Below are positions 1 through 7,235 of a stretch of 20,723 nucleotides of DNA, piece by piece. The notes below the pieces were generated by a model that saw only the letters and a list, made by a program, of their open reading frames with translations, was not told the origin of the DNA and did no database searches. The DNA comes from Clostridiales bacterium (GTDB lineage: Bacteria > Bacillota > Clostridia > Oscillospirales > Acutalibacteraceae): NCBI GenBank assembly GCA_019416395.1, contig DXXH01000011.1:24726-45448 (forward strand), written 5' to 3'. The position numbers were made by a program, and so were the translations under genes. Every line of letters starts with the position of its first letter. Position 1 is the first letter of the stretch.

Positions 1-1012
1 GGTTGGAAATGTTGGCCAGCTGGGTGATGGGCGGGTAAAAGCTGCGCACATATTGGATAAAGGCCTGGATCCCGCCGATGGTCATAGTGCCGCCGGCAGC
101 CATGGACGCCCCCACCATACAGATCACCACATAGCCCAGGTTGCCCACAAAGTTCATCACAGGCATCATCAGCCCGGAAAGAAACTGGGACTTCCACCCG
201 GCGCCGTACAGCTTTTCATTTTCCTGGTCAAAGGTTTCCAAAGTCTCTTTTTCCCGGCCAAAGGCTTTTACGATCAGATGGCCGCCGTACATTTCCTCTA
301 CCTGGCCGTTGACCGAACCCAAATAATTCTGCTGGGCCTTGAAGTGCTTCTGGGAAAACTTCACGATCACCATCACAAACACCAGGGACACAGGAATGAT
401 GCACAGCGCCACCAGGGTCAGCTGCCAGCTGATGGACAGCATCATGATGAGCACGCCGATCAAGGTGCACACCGAGGTGATCAGCTGGGTCACGCTCTGG
501 TTCAAGGAGTTTGTCAGGGTATCCACATCGTTGGTGATCCGGGAAAGCACGTCGCCCTGGCTCACCCGGTGGAAATAGGACAGGGGCAGCCGGTTGATCT
601 TTTTCTCAATGGCGTCCCGCAGGCCGTAGGACAGGTCCGCGGTCACCCCCGCCATGATGAACCCCTGGAAATAGGAGAACGCTGCGCTGAGCAGGTAGAT
701 CCCCCCCAGAATCAGCAGCACGGTACCGATATAGCCAAAGTCGATGCCGCCTTCCGCCCCAGTAATCATACGCATCAGCCCCGCCGCCAATTCATCGGTG
801 GCCTGGGCCAGCACCTTGGGCCCGGCGATGGAGAATACTGTGGACGCCGCGGCAAAGATCATCACGAAAATCATGGGCATCCAGAAGGGCCGCAGATAGG
901 AGAGCAGCTTCTTGGAACTGCCCTTGAAATTTTTCGCCTTTTCCCCCACCATCATGGGGCCATGGCCGTGGCCAGGGCCAGGCCGGGGGGCGGTGCGTCT
1001 GGGCTCGCTCAT
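1..1012 (-). CDS. ABC exporter half-transporter, second subunit (partial, 3' end outside window)
   Basis: The first 337 codons of a fused membrane/ATPase exporter subunit are present; the nucleotide-binding domain lies beyond the left edge. Translation starts MSEPRRTAPRPGPGHGHG, a Pro/Gly/His-rich cytoplasmic tail, then a type-I exporter membrane domain with hydrophobic helices. Family-typical coupling segments are visible: SYFHRVSQGDVLSRITNDVD and later VEEMYGGHLIVKAFGREKE. The ATG at 1012 overlaps the stop of the upstream exporter gene as ATGA and has an ideal AAAGGAGG ribosome site seven bases upstream, so translation is coupled. Together with the upstream gene it should form a heterodimeric multidrug or peptide exporter of the TM287/288, LmrCD or BmrCD kind. 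In that family this partner would carry the catalytically competent Walker B glutamate, but that part is not visible. The substrate is unknown; the adjacent MarR gene suggests a drug or toxic small molecule. Confidence 0.95.
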   Translation of the reverse strand, partial: MSEPRRTAPRPGPGHGHGPMMVGEKAKNFKGSSKKLLSYLRPFWMPMIFVMIFAAASTVFSIAGPKVLAQATDELAAGLMRMITGAEGGIDFGYIGTVLLILGGIYLLSAAFSYFQGFIMAGVTADLSYGLRDAIEKKINRLPLSYFHRVSQGDVLSRITNDVDTLTNSLNQSVTQLITSVCTLIGVLIMMLSISWQLTLVALCIIPVSLVFVMVIVKFSQKHFKAQQNYLGSVNGQVEEMYGGHLIVKAFGREKETLETFDQENEKLYGAGWKSQFLSGLMMPVMNFVGNLGYVVICMVGASMAAGGTMTIGGIQAFIQYVRSFYPPITQLANISN

Positions 1013-3714
1013 TCCAATTCCTCCTTTTGCAGCTGGCTTTCAGCGATTTCCCGGTACTCCGGACAGTTTTTCAGCAACTCCTGATGGGTGCCTTTACCCA
1101 CCATGCGTCCCTGGTCCAGCACAATGATCTGCTGGGCGTGCAAAATGGTGCTCACCCGCTGGGCCACGATCAGCACGGTAGCTCCGGCGGTGTCTTTCGC
1201 CAAAGCTTTCCGCAACGCCGCGTCGGTTTTAAAGTCCAGGGCGGAAAAACTGTCGTCAAAGATATAAATAGGCGCTTTTCTCGCCAAGGCCCGGGCTATG
1301 GACAGCCGCTGCCGCTGGCCGCCGGACACGTTGGTGCCTCCCTGGGATATGGGAGAATCCATTCCCTCTTCCATAGCGTTCACAAAGTCTGTGGCCTGGG
1401 CCGTGGCAAGGGCTTTCTGCAATTCTTCTTCCGTAGCGTCTTCCTTGCCATACCGCAGGTTGGAAGCCACGGTGCCGGAGAACAGCATGCCCTTCTGGGG
1501 CACGTACCCAATCATTTCCCGCAGCTCCTTCTGGGAAAGGTTCCGCACGTCCACCCCGTCGATGGTGATCTCCCCCTGGCTCACGTCGTAAAACCGGGGG
1601 ATCAGGTTCACCAGGGTGGATTTTCCCGACCCGGTGGCCCCGATAAACGCGGTGGTCTCTCCCGGCTTGGCCGTGAAGCTGATATGCTCCAGCACGTCGC
1701 TGTCCGCATTGTGGTACCGGAAGGACACGTCCTTGAACTCCACCAGGCCCTTGGGCTCAGAAATGGTCTGGGGCTTTTCCGGATCCCCAATGGACAGGGG
1801 CGCGTCCAGCACTTCCCGGATCCGCCCGGCGGACACGCTGGCCCGGGGCACCAGGATAAAGATCATGGCGATCATCAGGAAGGACATGATGATCTGCATG
1901 GCGTATTGGATAAAGGCCATCATATCGCCGATCTGCAAGGTGCTGTCGGCGATGGCGTGACCGCCGATCCACACAATGAGCACCGAAACCAGGTTCATCA
2001 CAAACATCATGCCCGGCATCATGCCGCTCATCACCCGCTGGACAAACCGGTTGGTCTCCATCAAATCCCGGTTGGCTTTGTCAAAGCGGCGCACCTCATA
2101 GCCCTCGTTGCCAAAGGCCCGCACCACCATCATGCCGGACAAATTCTCCCGGCTCACCAGGTTCAACCGGTCGATCAGCTTCTGCAATGCCTTGAACTTG
2201 GGCAGAGCCACGCTCAGGGCAACGGCGATCAGCCCAACCAGCACCACCACCGCCGCGGCGATCACCCAGCTCAGGGAAACGCTTTTCCCCACGGCAAAAA
2301 TGATGCCGCCAATGCCCATAATAGGGGCGTAACAAATCATGCGCACCCCCATGGTGATGAGCATTTGGATCTGCTGCACGTCGTTGGTAGTCCGGGTAAT
2401 CAGGGAAGCAGTGGAGAACTTGTCAAATTCCCCGCTGGAAAAGCTTTCCACCTTGGCAAACAGGTCATGACGCAGCCGCTTGCCCACGGTGGCCGCCATA
2501 CGGGCGGAGAAAAATCCCACCAGCACGGTGGCGGCTACCCCCAGCAGGGCCACCCCCAGCATCTGGAGCCCTTTTCGCCAAATGTACCCGGTTTGAATGG
2601 CCTGGGTGTCCACGCCCAGCTCCTCATAGAACAGCCGGGTCAGGGTCACCCCCACCTGCTGGCCCATCATGGAATCGCTGGATGCCGCCTGGTTCCAGGC
2701 GTTCTCCAGGCTTTCCTGGGGCACCTGGGTCAACAGGGGGATCAGCTGGTACAGCTGATCCATGCTCATGTTCTCCAGCCCCTGGGAAAAGTCCATGGAG
2801 CTCCCCTGGGAGTCCTCTTGGGATTCGCCGTTCTGGGAGTTGTCCTGCACCTCGCCGGTCTGAGCACCGTCCTGGAACTCGCCGGTTTGGGCGCCGTCCT
2901 GGAACTCGCCGGTTTGGGCGCCGTCCTGGAACTCGCCGGTTTGGGCGCCGTCAACGCCACCCACGGTAGATTCCCCAGCGCTTCCCTGGTCTGTGGGCAG
3001 GCTGTCCCCGTAGGTCTGCTGCTCACTGGTGTACAGGGTGGCACTCTCTTCCGTACTGCCTTGGGGAATGGAGTAATCTCCTTCCCCTGCGGTGTCCCCT
3101 TCCGGGAAATAGGCTCCCGCCTGGCTTCCGCTTTCCATGCCCGGCTGGTAAACGTCCCCGCCGGCCTGGGTGGGATCCTGGGCCTGGCCCTGGGACTGAC
3201 TCGGCAGCTGGCTTTGCATCTGGCCCTGGGCGGCTTGGCTCTGGGCTTGGTTTTGTGCCAGGCTCTGGGCAGCTTGGGCCAGCTCGCCGCTTTCCCCGGC
3301 CTGCTGCAAGTACAACAGCATGGCGTAGCTTGCCTGGCCATAGGCCTGGTCCACCGCCTGCTCCTCTTCCTGGGTCAGGCTGTCCCGCAGCACACAAATG
3401 GACTCCTCCCGAACCAGGGGGTATTCCTCTGCCAGCCGCTGGGCCTCGCTGCTGCCAGGCTCAATGGTGTAATAGCTATCCTCTAAAATTTGTTTGGCCT
3501 CTGTCCCTGCAAAGCTGGAAATCAACTCCAGCCCCTCTTGACGCAGGGCCACAGGCGCTCCGTCTTCAATGCCGCTTTGCTGGATCCCCACATTCACCAT
3601 GTCGCTCATCAGGTTGGGCAGGCTCAAGTCGCACATGGCTTGTCCAAACAGCAAAATCAGGCACACCAATACGATGCCCAAAAACGGCTTGATATACCGG
3701 GCAATCAGTTTCAC
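1009..3714 (-). CDS. ABC exporter half-transporter, first subunit, with giant extracytoplasmic loop
   Basis: This is a 901-aa permease/ATPase fusion; ordinary members are about 570-620 aa. Helix 1 is near residues 10-30 and helix 2 near 383-403. Between them lie about 350 residues rich in Gln, Ser, Gly, Glu and Ala that should face outside. The usual membrane core follows (coupling segment FSTASLITRTTNDVQQIQ near 433-450). The ATPase domain has Walker A GATGSGKST (692-700), signature VSGGQ (796-800) and Walker B IYIFDD (816-821). The catalytic Glu position is Asp821 and the switch His is Gln852 (VAQRVST), the degenerate-site pattern of heterodimeric exporters. The start is a GTG at 3714: it overlaps the marR stop as GTGA and has AAGGTGGAG upstream. 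A longer reading frame reaches back to 3840 but would overlap marR heavily and lacks a better ribosome site. It pairs with the downstream subunit; substrate unknown. Confidence 0.95.
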   Translation of the reverse strand: MKLIARYIKPFLGIVLVCLILLFGQAMCDLSLPNLMSDMVNVGIQQSGIEDGAPVALRQEGLELISSFAGTEAKQILEDSYYTIEPGSSEAQRLAEEYPLVREESICVLRDSLTQEEEQAVDQAYGQASYAMLLYLQQAGESGELAQAAQSLAQNQAQSQAAQGQMQSQLPSQSQGQAQDPTQAGGDVYQPGMESGSQAGAYFPEGDTAGEGDYSIPQGSTEESATLYTSEQQTYGDSLPTDQGSAGESTVGGVDGAQTGEFQDGAQTGEFQDGAQTGEFQDGAQTGEVQDNSQNGESQEDSQGSSMDFSQGLENMSMDQLYQLIPLLTQVPQESLENAWNQAASSDSMMGQQVGVTLTRLFYEELGVDTQAIQTGYIWRKGLQMLGVALLGVAATVLVGFFSARMAATVGKRLRHDLFAKVESFSSGEFDKFSTASLITRTTNDVQQIQMLITMGVRMICYAPIMGIGGIIFAVGKSVSLSWVIAAAVVVLVGLIAVALSVALPKFKALQKLIDRLNLVSRENLSGMMVVRAFGNEGYEVRRFDKANRDLMETNRFVQRVMSGMMPGMMFVMNLVSVLIVWIGGHAIADSTLQIGDMMAFIQYAMQIIMSFLMIAMIFILVPRASVSAGRIREVLDAPLSIGDPEKPQTISEPKGLVEFKDVSFRYHNADSDVLEHISFTAKPGETTAFIGATGSGKSTLVNLIPRFYDVSQGEITIDGVDVRNLSQKELREMIGYVPQKGMLFSGTVASNLRYGKEDATEEELQKALATAQATDFVNAMEEGMDSPISQGGTNVSGGQRQRLSIARALARKAPIYIFDDSFSALDFKTDAALRKALAKDTAGATVLIVAQRVSTILHAQQIIVLDQGRMVGKGTHQELLKNCPEYREIAESQLQKEELE
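2843..2950 (-). repeat. 27-bp tandem repeat, four copies, inside the exporter loop
   Basis: Units lie at 2843-2869, 2870-2896, 2897-2923 and 2924-2950. The last three are identical at the base level; the first differs at several positions. Each unit encodes nine residues, DGAQTGEFQ or DGAQTGEVQ, in frame within the predicted outward-facing loop (about residues 255-290). Perfect identity of three units suggests recent expansion, and gain or loss of a unit would keep the frame. Flanking sequence is also low in complexity but not an exact repeat. Confidence 0.95.
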
Positions 3715-4205
3715 ACTTGCTCCACCTTTCCTTCTTCCAGACCACTCTCCGAAAGGAATTTGTACGCATTCAGGTTTTTCGTCATCTTTTCCACCATGGA
3801 ATAAAAGGCCGCCGCCTCTTCCTGGGTGATCCCCTGGCACAACTGGGTGAAAAATTCCTTCCTAGCACGCACCAGCCGTTCCACCAATTCCTTGGCCGGA
3901 GGCAACAGACGCAGATGCACCACCCGCCGGTCTTCCCGGTCCTGGCAGGCCTCCACAAACCCCCGCTTTACCAGCTGGTCCACCGCCTTGCTCACCAGGG
4001 ATCTGGGCATTCCCCGCACCTGGCTGATATCCCGGGCCGTGTCAAATCTTCCCCGTTCCAGGAATAACAGCACCTCGATCTCGTTTTGGGTAATCCCCTC
4101 GTCCCGCACGGATTCCCGCAAGGCAGTCCGGACGCTGCGCCGCACACGCATCATCACCACCGCCAGATTTTCCTCCATTCCCATGGGATTTTGTGCTTGT
4201 TCCAC
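3711..4205 (-). CDS. MarR-family transcriptional regulator
   Basis: A 164-aa protein with the MarR winged-helix layout. There is an N-terminal dimerisation helix, then helix-turn-helix GITQNEIEVLLFLERGRFDT and recognition helix MPRSLVSKAVDQLVKRGFVE (about residues 65-84). The wing is DREDRRVVHLRL (about 88-99), followed by C-terminal dimerisation helices. The DREDRR wing is a family hallmark. The start is a GTG at 4205 with AAAGGAG about ten bases upstream; an internal ATG at codon 8 has no ribosome site. It is the first gene of an operon with the two exporter halves and overlaps the first by four bases. By family precedent it represses its own operon and is released by a small-molecule ligand that the exporter handles. 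No clear operator palindrome could be assigned, though direct CAAAC repeats lie just downstream of the promoter. Confidence 0.93.
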   Translation of the reverse strand: MEQAQNPMGMEENLAVVMMRVRRSVRTALRESVRDEGITQNEIEVLLFLERGRFDTARDISQVRGMPRSLVSKAVDQLVKRGFVEACQDREDRRVVHLRLLPPAKELVERLVRARKEFFTQLCQGITQEEAAAFYSMVEKMTKNLNAYKFLSESGLEEGKVEQV

Positions 4206-4277
4206 CCTTTTTCTACTCCTTTCAAGGCAAATTAGTTCATTTTTAAATTGTTTCAGTTTGAGCTGTTTGCAATGTGA

Positions 4278-4306
4278 ATTATAGCACCGCCAATCCGGGG
4301 TGTCAA
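4278..4306 (-). promoter_or_regulatory. SigA-type promoter of the marR-exporter operon
   Basis: On the minus strand TTGACA (4306-4301) is followed by a 17-bp spacer and TATAAT (4283-4278), a perfect match to the housekeeping consensus. Transcription should start near 4271, giving a leader of about 65 bases before the GTG of marR. A promoter this strong fits an operon held down by its own repressor. Confidence 0.88.
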
Positions 4307-4363
4307 TTGTCTATCACAGAGTTTTCTTCTTGGTTACTGGCTTCTTTTTTCTTCTTTTTTCAC

Positions 4364-4395
4364 AAAAAAAGCCGGGTGGCCTTACGGCTCCCGGC
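4364..4395 (-). terminator. Rho-independent terminator of the Nudix gene
   Basis: Minus-strand hairpin with outer arms GCCGGG/CCCGGC and inner arms GCC/GGC around a GTAA loop, followed by seven T. It starts six bases after the Nudix stop codon and separates that gene from the marR operon promoter. Confidence 0.9.
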
Positions 4396-4401
4396 AGCAG
4401 T

Positions 4402-4848
4402 TCATTCCTGGGCTTGTGTTTGTCCCGCCTGGTTCCCCTGTTCCGGGAAAAAGGCCTTCACCTGCTGCCACAGTACCGGCGTAATGCCCGGATAGGTCAA
4501 GGGCTCCGGTAGACGGTCAAACAGGCGGACGCATTCCATTTCATGAGAGGGCATTTCCCCAAGCTGGGTGATCTGGGCGGCGAACACCACCCCATTGGCG
4601 CCGGAATCCCCTTCCCACGCCCGGTACCCACACACAGGGGTCAAGGTGAATTCTTCCGCGCCGGATTCTTCCCAAAGTTCCCGGCGGGCAGCTTGTTCCG
4701 GAGTCTCCCCAGGTTCGATGTGTCCCCCCTGAGTCTCCCAGGTATCCCGGTCCCGGTGGCGGCTGAACAGCAGCCGTCCCTGATAGCGGGAAAACACCAC
4801 AACATATTTATAATCCCGCTGATCCAGCGCAAATGTTTCGCAGTTCAT
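4402..4848 (-). CDS. Nudix hydrolase
   Basis: A 148-aa single-domain protein with a complete Nudix box, GX5EX7REUXEEXGU, running from the Gly of GGHIEPGE through TPEQAARRELWEESGA (about residues 41-64). The box binds the metal and cleaves X-linked nucleoside diphosphates. Substrates cannot be read from the box; a role in clearing damaged nucleotides, as for MutT-like enzymes, is one option. I choose the ATG at 4848 because AAGGTG lies seven bases upstream. A TTG two codons earlier would leave almost no spacing. It is monocistronic, between its own promoter and terminator, and divergent from the ROK kinase gene. The C-terminal tail is Gln-rich (NQAGQTQAQE) and probably disordered. Confidence 0.91.
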   Translation of the reverse strand: MNCETFALDQRDYKYVVVFSRYQGRLLFSRHRDRDTWETQGGHIEPGETPEQAARRELWEESGAEEFTLTPVCGYRAWEGDSGANGVVFAAQITQLGEMPSHEMECVRLFDRLPEPLTYPGITPVLWQQVKAFFPEQGNQAGQTQAQE

Positions 4849-4891
4849 GGACAAACACCTTATTTCTCATAAAACAAAAAAACACATTATT

Positions 4892-4920
4892 ACTATATCA
4901 TATCGAAAGAATTTTCGCAA
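4892..4920 (-). promoter_or_regulatory. Promoter of the Nudix gene
   Basis: Minus strand TTGCGA (4920-4915), 17-bp spacer, TATAGT (4897-4892). It lies back to back with the ROK kinase promoter, with only eight bases between the two -35 boxes. Confidence 0.65.
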
Positions 4921-4932
4921 GGAAAACCTTGC
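4904..4932. promoter_or_regulatory. Two abutting inverted repeats between divergent promoters
   Basis: CGAAA-GAAT-TTTCG (4904-4917) and GCAAGG-AAAA-CCTTGC (4917-4932) are perfect inverted repeats sharing one base. The first lies in the Nudix promoter spacer and -35 box. The second covers the gap and part of the ROK kinase -35 box. They are placed to let one or two regulators act on both genes; the binder is unknown. Confidence 0.6.
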
Positions 4933-4957
4933 CTTTTTTCCCTAAAAAACGTATCAT
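4929..4957 (+). promoter_or_regulatory. Promoter of the ROK kinase gene
   Basis: TTGCCT (4929-4934), 17-bp spacer, TATCAT (4952-4957). The start site would be about 20 bases before the ATG, so the leader is very short and contains little besides the ribosome site. Confidence 0.7.
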
Positions 4958-4983
4958 GAAGGCAAAGAAAGGAAGTGCGGGAC

Positions 4984-5931
4984 ATGAAATATTACGCCGG
5001 CATCGACATAGGCGGCACAAAAGTGGCCTTTGGAGTATTTGGAGAGGATAAAACCCTGTTGGGAAAGGGGAAATTTTCCTCAGATCCTTCCCTGACGGCC
5101 GAAGAATTTTTCCAGCGGGTGGTCCAGGCGTTGCAGGAGCTTTTGAAAGAACTTTCACTGCCTTTGGAAGGCCTTGCCGGAGTGGGCGTAGGACTGCCCT
5201 CCATGGTGCGGTATCCCCAGGGGGAAGTGGTCATCTGCGCCATGCTGCCCGCCCTCAACGGATTCGGGGTAAAATCCTGCCTGGAGCGGCTGCTTCCCGG
5301 AGTCCAGGTGGAAGTGGACAATGACGCCCATTGCGCCGCTTTGGCGGAATCCCGTCACGGCGCGGGAGTGGGACGGCCCCACATGCTCTATTGCCCGGTG
5401 AGCACCGGGCTTTCCTCGGCCATCATCATCGACGGTAAGCTGTTCCGGGGCAGTTGCGGGTTTGCCGGGGAGAGCGGCCATACCATTGTCACCCCGGGAG
5501 CGGGGATCCCCTGCGGCTGCGGAAATACCGGGTGCATTCAGTCCTACTCTTCCGGCGGCATGATCGTGCGGCACATTCGCCAGTGGATTTCCGAAGGGGA
5601 AGAAACCCTGATGACCCAGCTGGCAGGTTCCCCGGAGAAAATCGACGCCCGGCACCTGGAAATGGCTGCCCAGGCAGGGGACCCCATGGCTTTGCGGGCT
5701 TTGGATCAAATGGCCCTGTACCTGGGGATCTGGATTTTCAACCTGTACATGACCTTGAATATTGACTGCTTTGTGTTCGGCGGCGGCCTGATCAACATGG
5801 GGGATCTGCTGTTTGGGCGGATCCGGAAGGTGTTCGACTCCTACCGCCAGACAGACGAGCCGGTGGATTTCCTGTTCGCCCAGTGCGGCCAGGACGCCGG
5901 AATCCTGGGAGCGTTGGAACTGCTGTTCTAA
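4984..5931 (+). CDS. ROK-family sugar kinase
   Basis: A 315-aa cytoplasmic protein without an N-terminal helix-turn-helix, so a kinase rather than a ROK repressor. The phosphate-binding loop is DIGGTK (8-13). The catalytic Asp is D114 in VDNDAHCAALAE. A GESGH motif (162-166) supplies sugar-binding E163 and zinc ligand H166. The zinc cysteines are C177, C179 and C184 in CGCGNTGCIQ. The last position is Gln186, where ROK kinases normally have Glu contacting the sugar. The nucleotide-side motif reads STGLSSAII in place of the usual GTG-type glycine string. Likely substrates are glucose or an N-acetylhexosamine, but the substitutions make this uncertain. The ATG at 4984 has AAAGGAAG upstream; an in-frame GTG three codons earlier would overlap that site. 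The gene is monocistronic. Confidence 0.92.
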   Translation: MKYYAGIDIGGTKVAFGVFGEDKTLLGKGKFSSDPSLTAEEFFQRVVQALQELLKELSLPLEGLAGVGVGLPSMVRYPQGEVVICAMLPALNGFGVKSCLERLLPGVQVEVDNDAHCAALAESRHGAGVGRPHMLYCPVSTGLSSAIIIDGKLFRGSCGFAGESGHTIVTPGAGIPCGCGNTGCIQSYSSGGMIVRHIRQWISEGEETLMTQLAGSPEKIDARHLEMAAQAGDPMALRALDQMALYLGIWIFNLYMTLNIDCFVFGGGLINMGDLLFGRIRKVFDSYRQTDEPVDFLFAQCGQDAGILGALELLF

Positions 5932-5970
5932 CCCCGGCAGTCCCCTCGGCCCACACAATCCCATCGCGTA

Positions 5971-6024
5971 AAAAAGCCCTGGAACAGGAGAAGCGCCACG
6001 CGTTTCCCCCATCCAGGGCTTTTT
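5971..6024. terminator. Bidirectional terminator between ROK kinase and AraR-like genes
   Basis: Arms AAAAAGCCCTGGA (5971-5983) and TCCAGGGCTTTTT (6012-6024) are perfectly complementary. The 28-base intervening segment can fold a smaller inner stem. A/T runs on both ends make it work on either strand, and it sits between convergent stop codons. Confidence 0.9.
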
Positions 6025-6025
6025 C

Positions 6026-7096
6026 TTACACGGAATCCCGTTCCACCAGGTTCCAATCCAGAACCACGCTTTTTTCTTCCCGGCCGTCCATCATACTGAT
6101 GAGCTTTCGGGCGGCGCAGGCTCCCAGCTGTTCCTTCAAGTGGTCAAAGGAAGTCAGCCCGGCGGAAGCAAGCTCCCCCAGCGGGCTGTTGTCAAAGCTG
6201 ATCAGCGCCATATCTTCCGGCACCCGCAGCCCGTGATTGGTCAGGGCCCTTTCCAGCTTCACCGCCACCTCGTCGTTATAACACACCACGGCCGTGCACT
6301 GGGAAATGTTGTTCAGCAGCAGGGAGACCCCGTATTCGTCGGTGAGAAGGCTCTCCCGGCTCTCCGAATGGAACCAGGTCACCCACTGGTCTTGGAGCGT
6401 TAGGCCGTTTTTCAAAAGCCCCCAGGTGTACCCGTCGTACCGGCCCAGGCCCTGCATATCGTCGCTTTTGAAAATGCCCCCGATTTTCCGGTGACCCTTG
6501 GCCACCAGATATTCTACCGCGTCCCTGCCCCCTTGGCGGTCGTTCATGGTCACGGAAACGGAATCCTTCAAGGCAGGGTAATAGCTGTTGAAAAACACCA
6601 CCGGAATCCCCATTTCCCTCAGCTTTTCGTACAGGGGCAGGTTGGGGTTGGGCAGGGCTGTTTTCGTCCCTTCCACAATCAGCCCGTCCAGCTGCTTGCT
6701 CATGCATTCCTCTAAAATCCGCCGCTCGTTGTCCACACGGTTCATGGTGGCGGAGATCATGGGGAAAAATCCCTCTTCGGAAAGCACCCCCTCGATCCCC
6801 CGGAGAATGGAAGGAAAAATGTACTCGCTGATATAGGTGGCGATGACCCCCACGTTCCAGGAACGCTTGTGCCGGGGCTGGGTTTTGCGCACATAGGTGC
6901 CGCTCCCCTGCCGCCGCTGGATCAGCGATTCCCGCTCCAGCAGGGACAGCGCCTGCCGCACGGTCTGCCGGCTCATGCCGTACCGCTGGGCGATCTCGTT
7001 TTCCCCCGGCAGCTTTTGACCGTCCTGGTACACCCCTTGTCCAATGTCCGCTTTCAACCGTTCAAACAGTTGGAGATACTTGGCTTTTTCTTTCAT
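6026..7096 (-). CDS. AraR-like transcriptional repressor (GntR DNA-binding domain, LacI-type sensor)
   Basis: A 356-aa protein with two domains. Residues 8-72 are a GntR winged helix: helix-turn-helix LPGENEIAQRYGMSRQTVRQ at 29-48 and wing GSGTYV. Residues about 80-356 form a periplasmic-binding-protein-like sugar sensor: NVGVIATYIS, LDGLIVEGTK, CYNDEVAVKLE, PEDMALISFDNS. This combination defines the AraR type, which leaves DNA on binding a sugar; in Bacillus subtilis the sugar is L-arabinose. The ATG at 7096 follows a GAGAGGAAAG ribosome site; upstream in-frame codons have none and include the operator region. An AraR-type box overlaps its own promoter, so autorepression is likely. No arabinose or other pentose genes are in the window, so the true sugar and regulon are not visible. 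Confidence 0.9.
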   Translation of the reverse strand: MKEKAKYLQLFERLKADIGQGVYQDGQKLPGENEIAQRYGMSRQTVRQALSLLERESLIQRRQGSGTYVRKTQPRHKRSWNVGVIATYISEYIFPSILRGIEGVLSEEGFFPMISATMNRVDNERRILEECMSKQLDGLIVEGTKTALPNPNLPLYEKLREMGIPVVFFNSYYPALKDSVSVTMNDRQGGRDAVEYLVAKGHRKIGGIFKSDDMQGLGRYDGYTWGLLKNGLTLQDQWVTWFHSESRESLLTDEYGVSLLLNNISQCTAVVCYNDEVAVKLERALTNHGLRVPEDMALISFDNSPLGELASAGLTSFDHLKEQLGACAARKLISMMDGREEKSVVLDWNLVERDSV

Positions 7097-7163
7097 GGCT
7101 TTCCTCTCTCGCCTGACGGCTTTTCCTATTTTTTCCGCTGGGTTCCGGCCGGGAAGGCCTCTC

Positions 7164-7183
7164 AAAAGTTGTACTTACATTTT
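7164..7183. promoter_or_regulatory. AraR-type operator
   Basis: The minus strand reads AAAATGTAAGTACAACTTTT, with the core TGTA-NN-TACA palindrome at 7170-7179. By my alignment it matches 12 of 16 positions of the B. subtilis AraR box ATTTGTACGTACAAAT, as recalled from the literature. It begins inside the -10 box and covers the expected start site, the right place for repression. Confidence 0.72.
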
Positions 7184-7207
7184 ACGGAATCCCCTGGCTG
7201 ATGTCAA
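7179..7207 (-). promoter_or_regulatory. Promoter of the AraR-like gene
   Basis: Minus strand TTGACA (7207-7202), 17-bp spacer, TAAAAT (7184-7179). The -35 box is perfect and the -10 box overlaps the AraR-type operator. No terminator is visible between the upstream thioesterase gene and this promoter, so some read-through is possible. Confidence 0.82.
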
Positions 7208-7235
7208 GAAGTCCGGCAAAGATTCCCCGTTTTTC

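Noticed and set aside
1027..3486. An 819-codon open frame on the plus strand opposite the ABC exporter gene
   Set aside because: It is His/Gly/Leu-rich, has no ribosome site or known domain and lies wholly antisense to a gene with full ABC motifs. GC-rich codon use produces such shadow frames. The same applies to 53-1084.
3715..3840. Longer N-terminus for the first ABC subunit starting at 3840
   Set aside because: It would overlap marR by 130 bases and add a non-hydrophobic tail. The GTG at 3714 has a good ribosome site and the same 4-base overlap style as the next gene.
4849..4854. TTG start two codons upstream for the Nudix gene
   Set aside because: It would leave almost no distance to the AAGGTG ribosome site, whereas the ATG at 4848 has seven bases.
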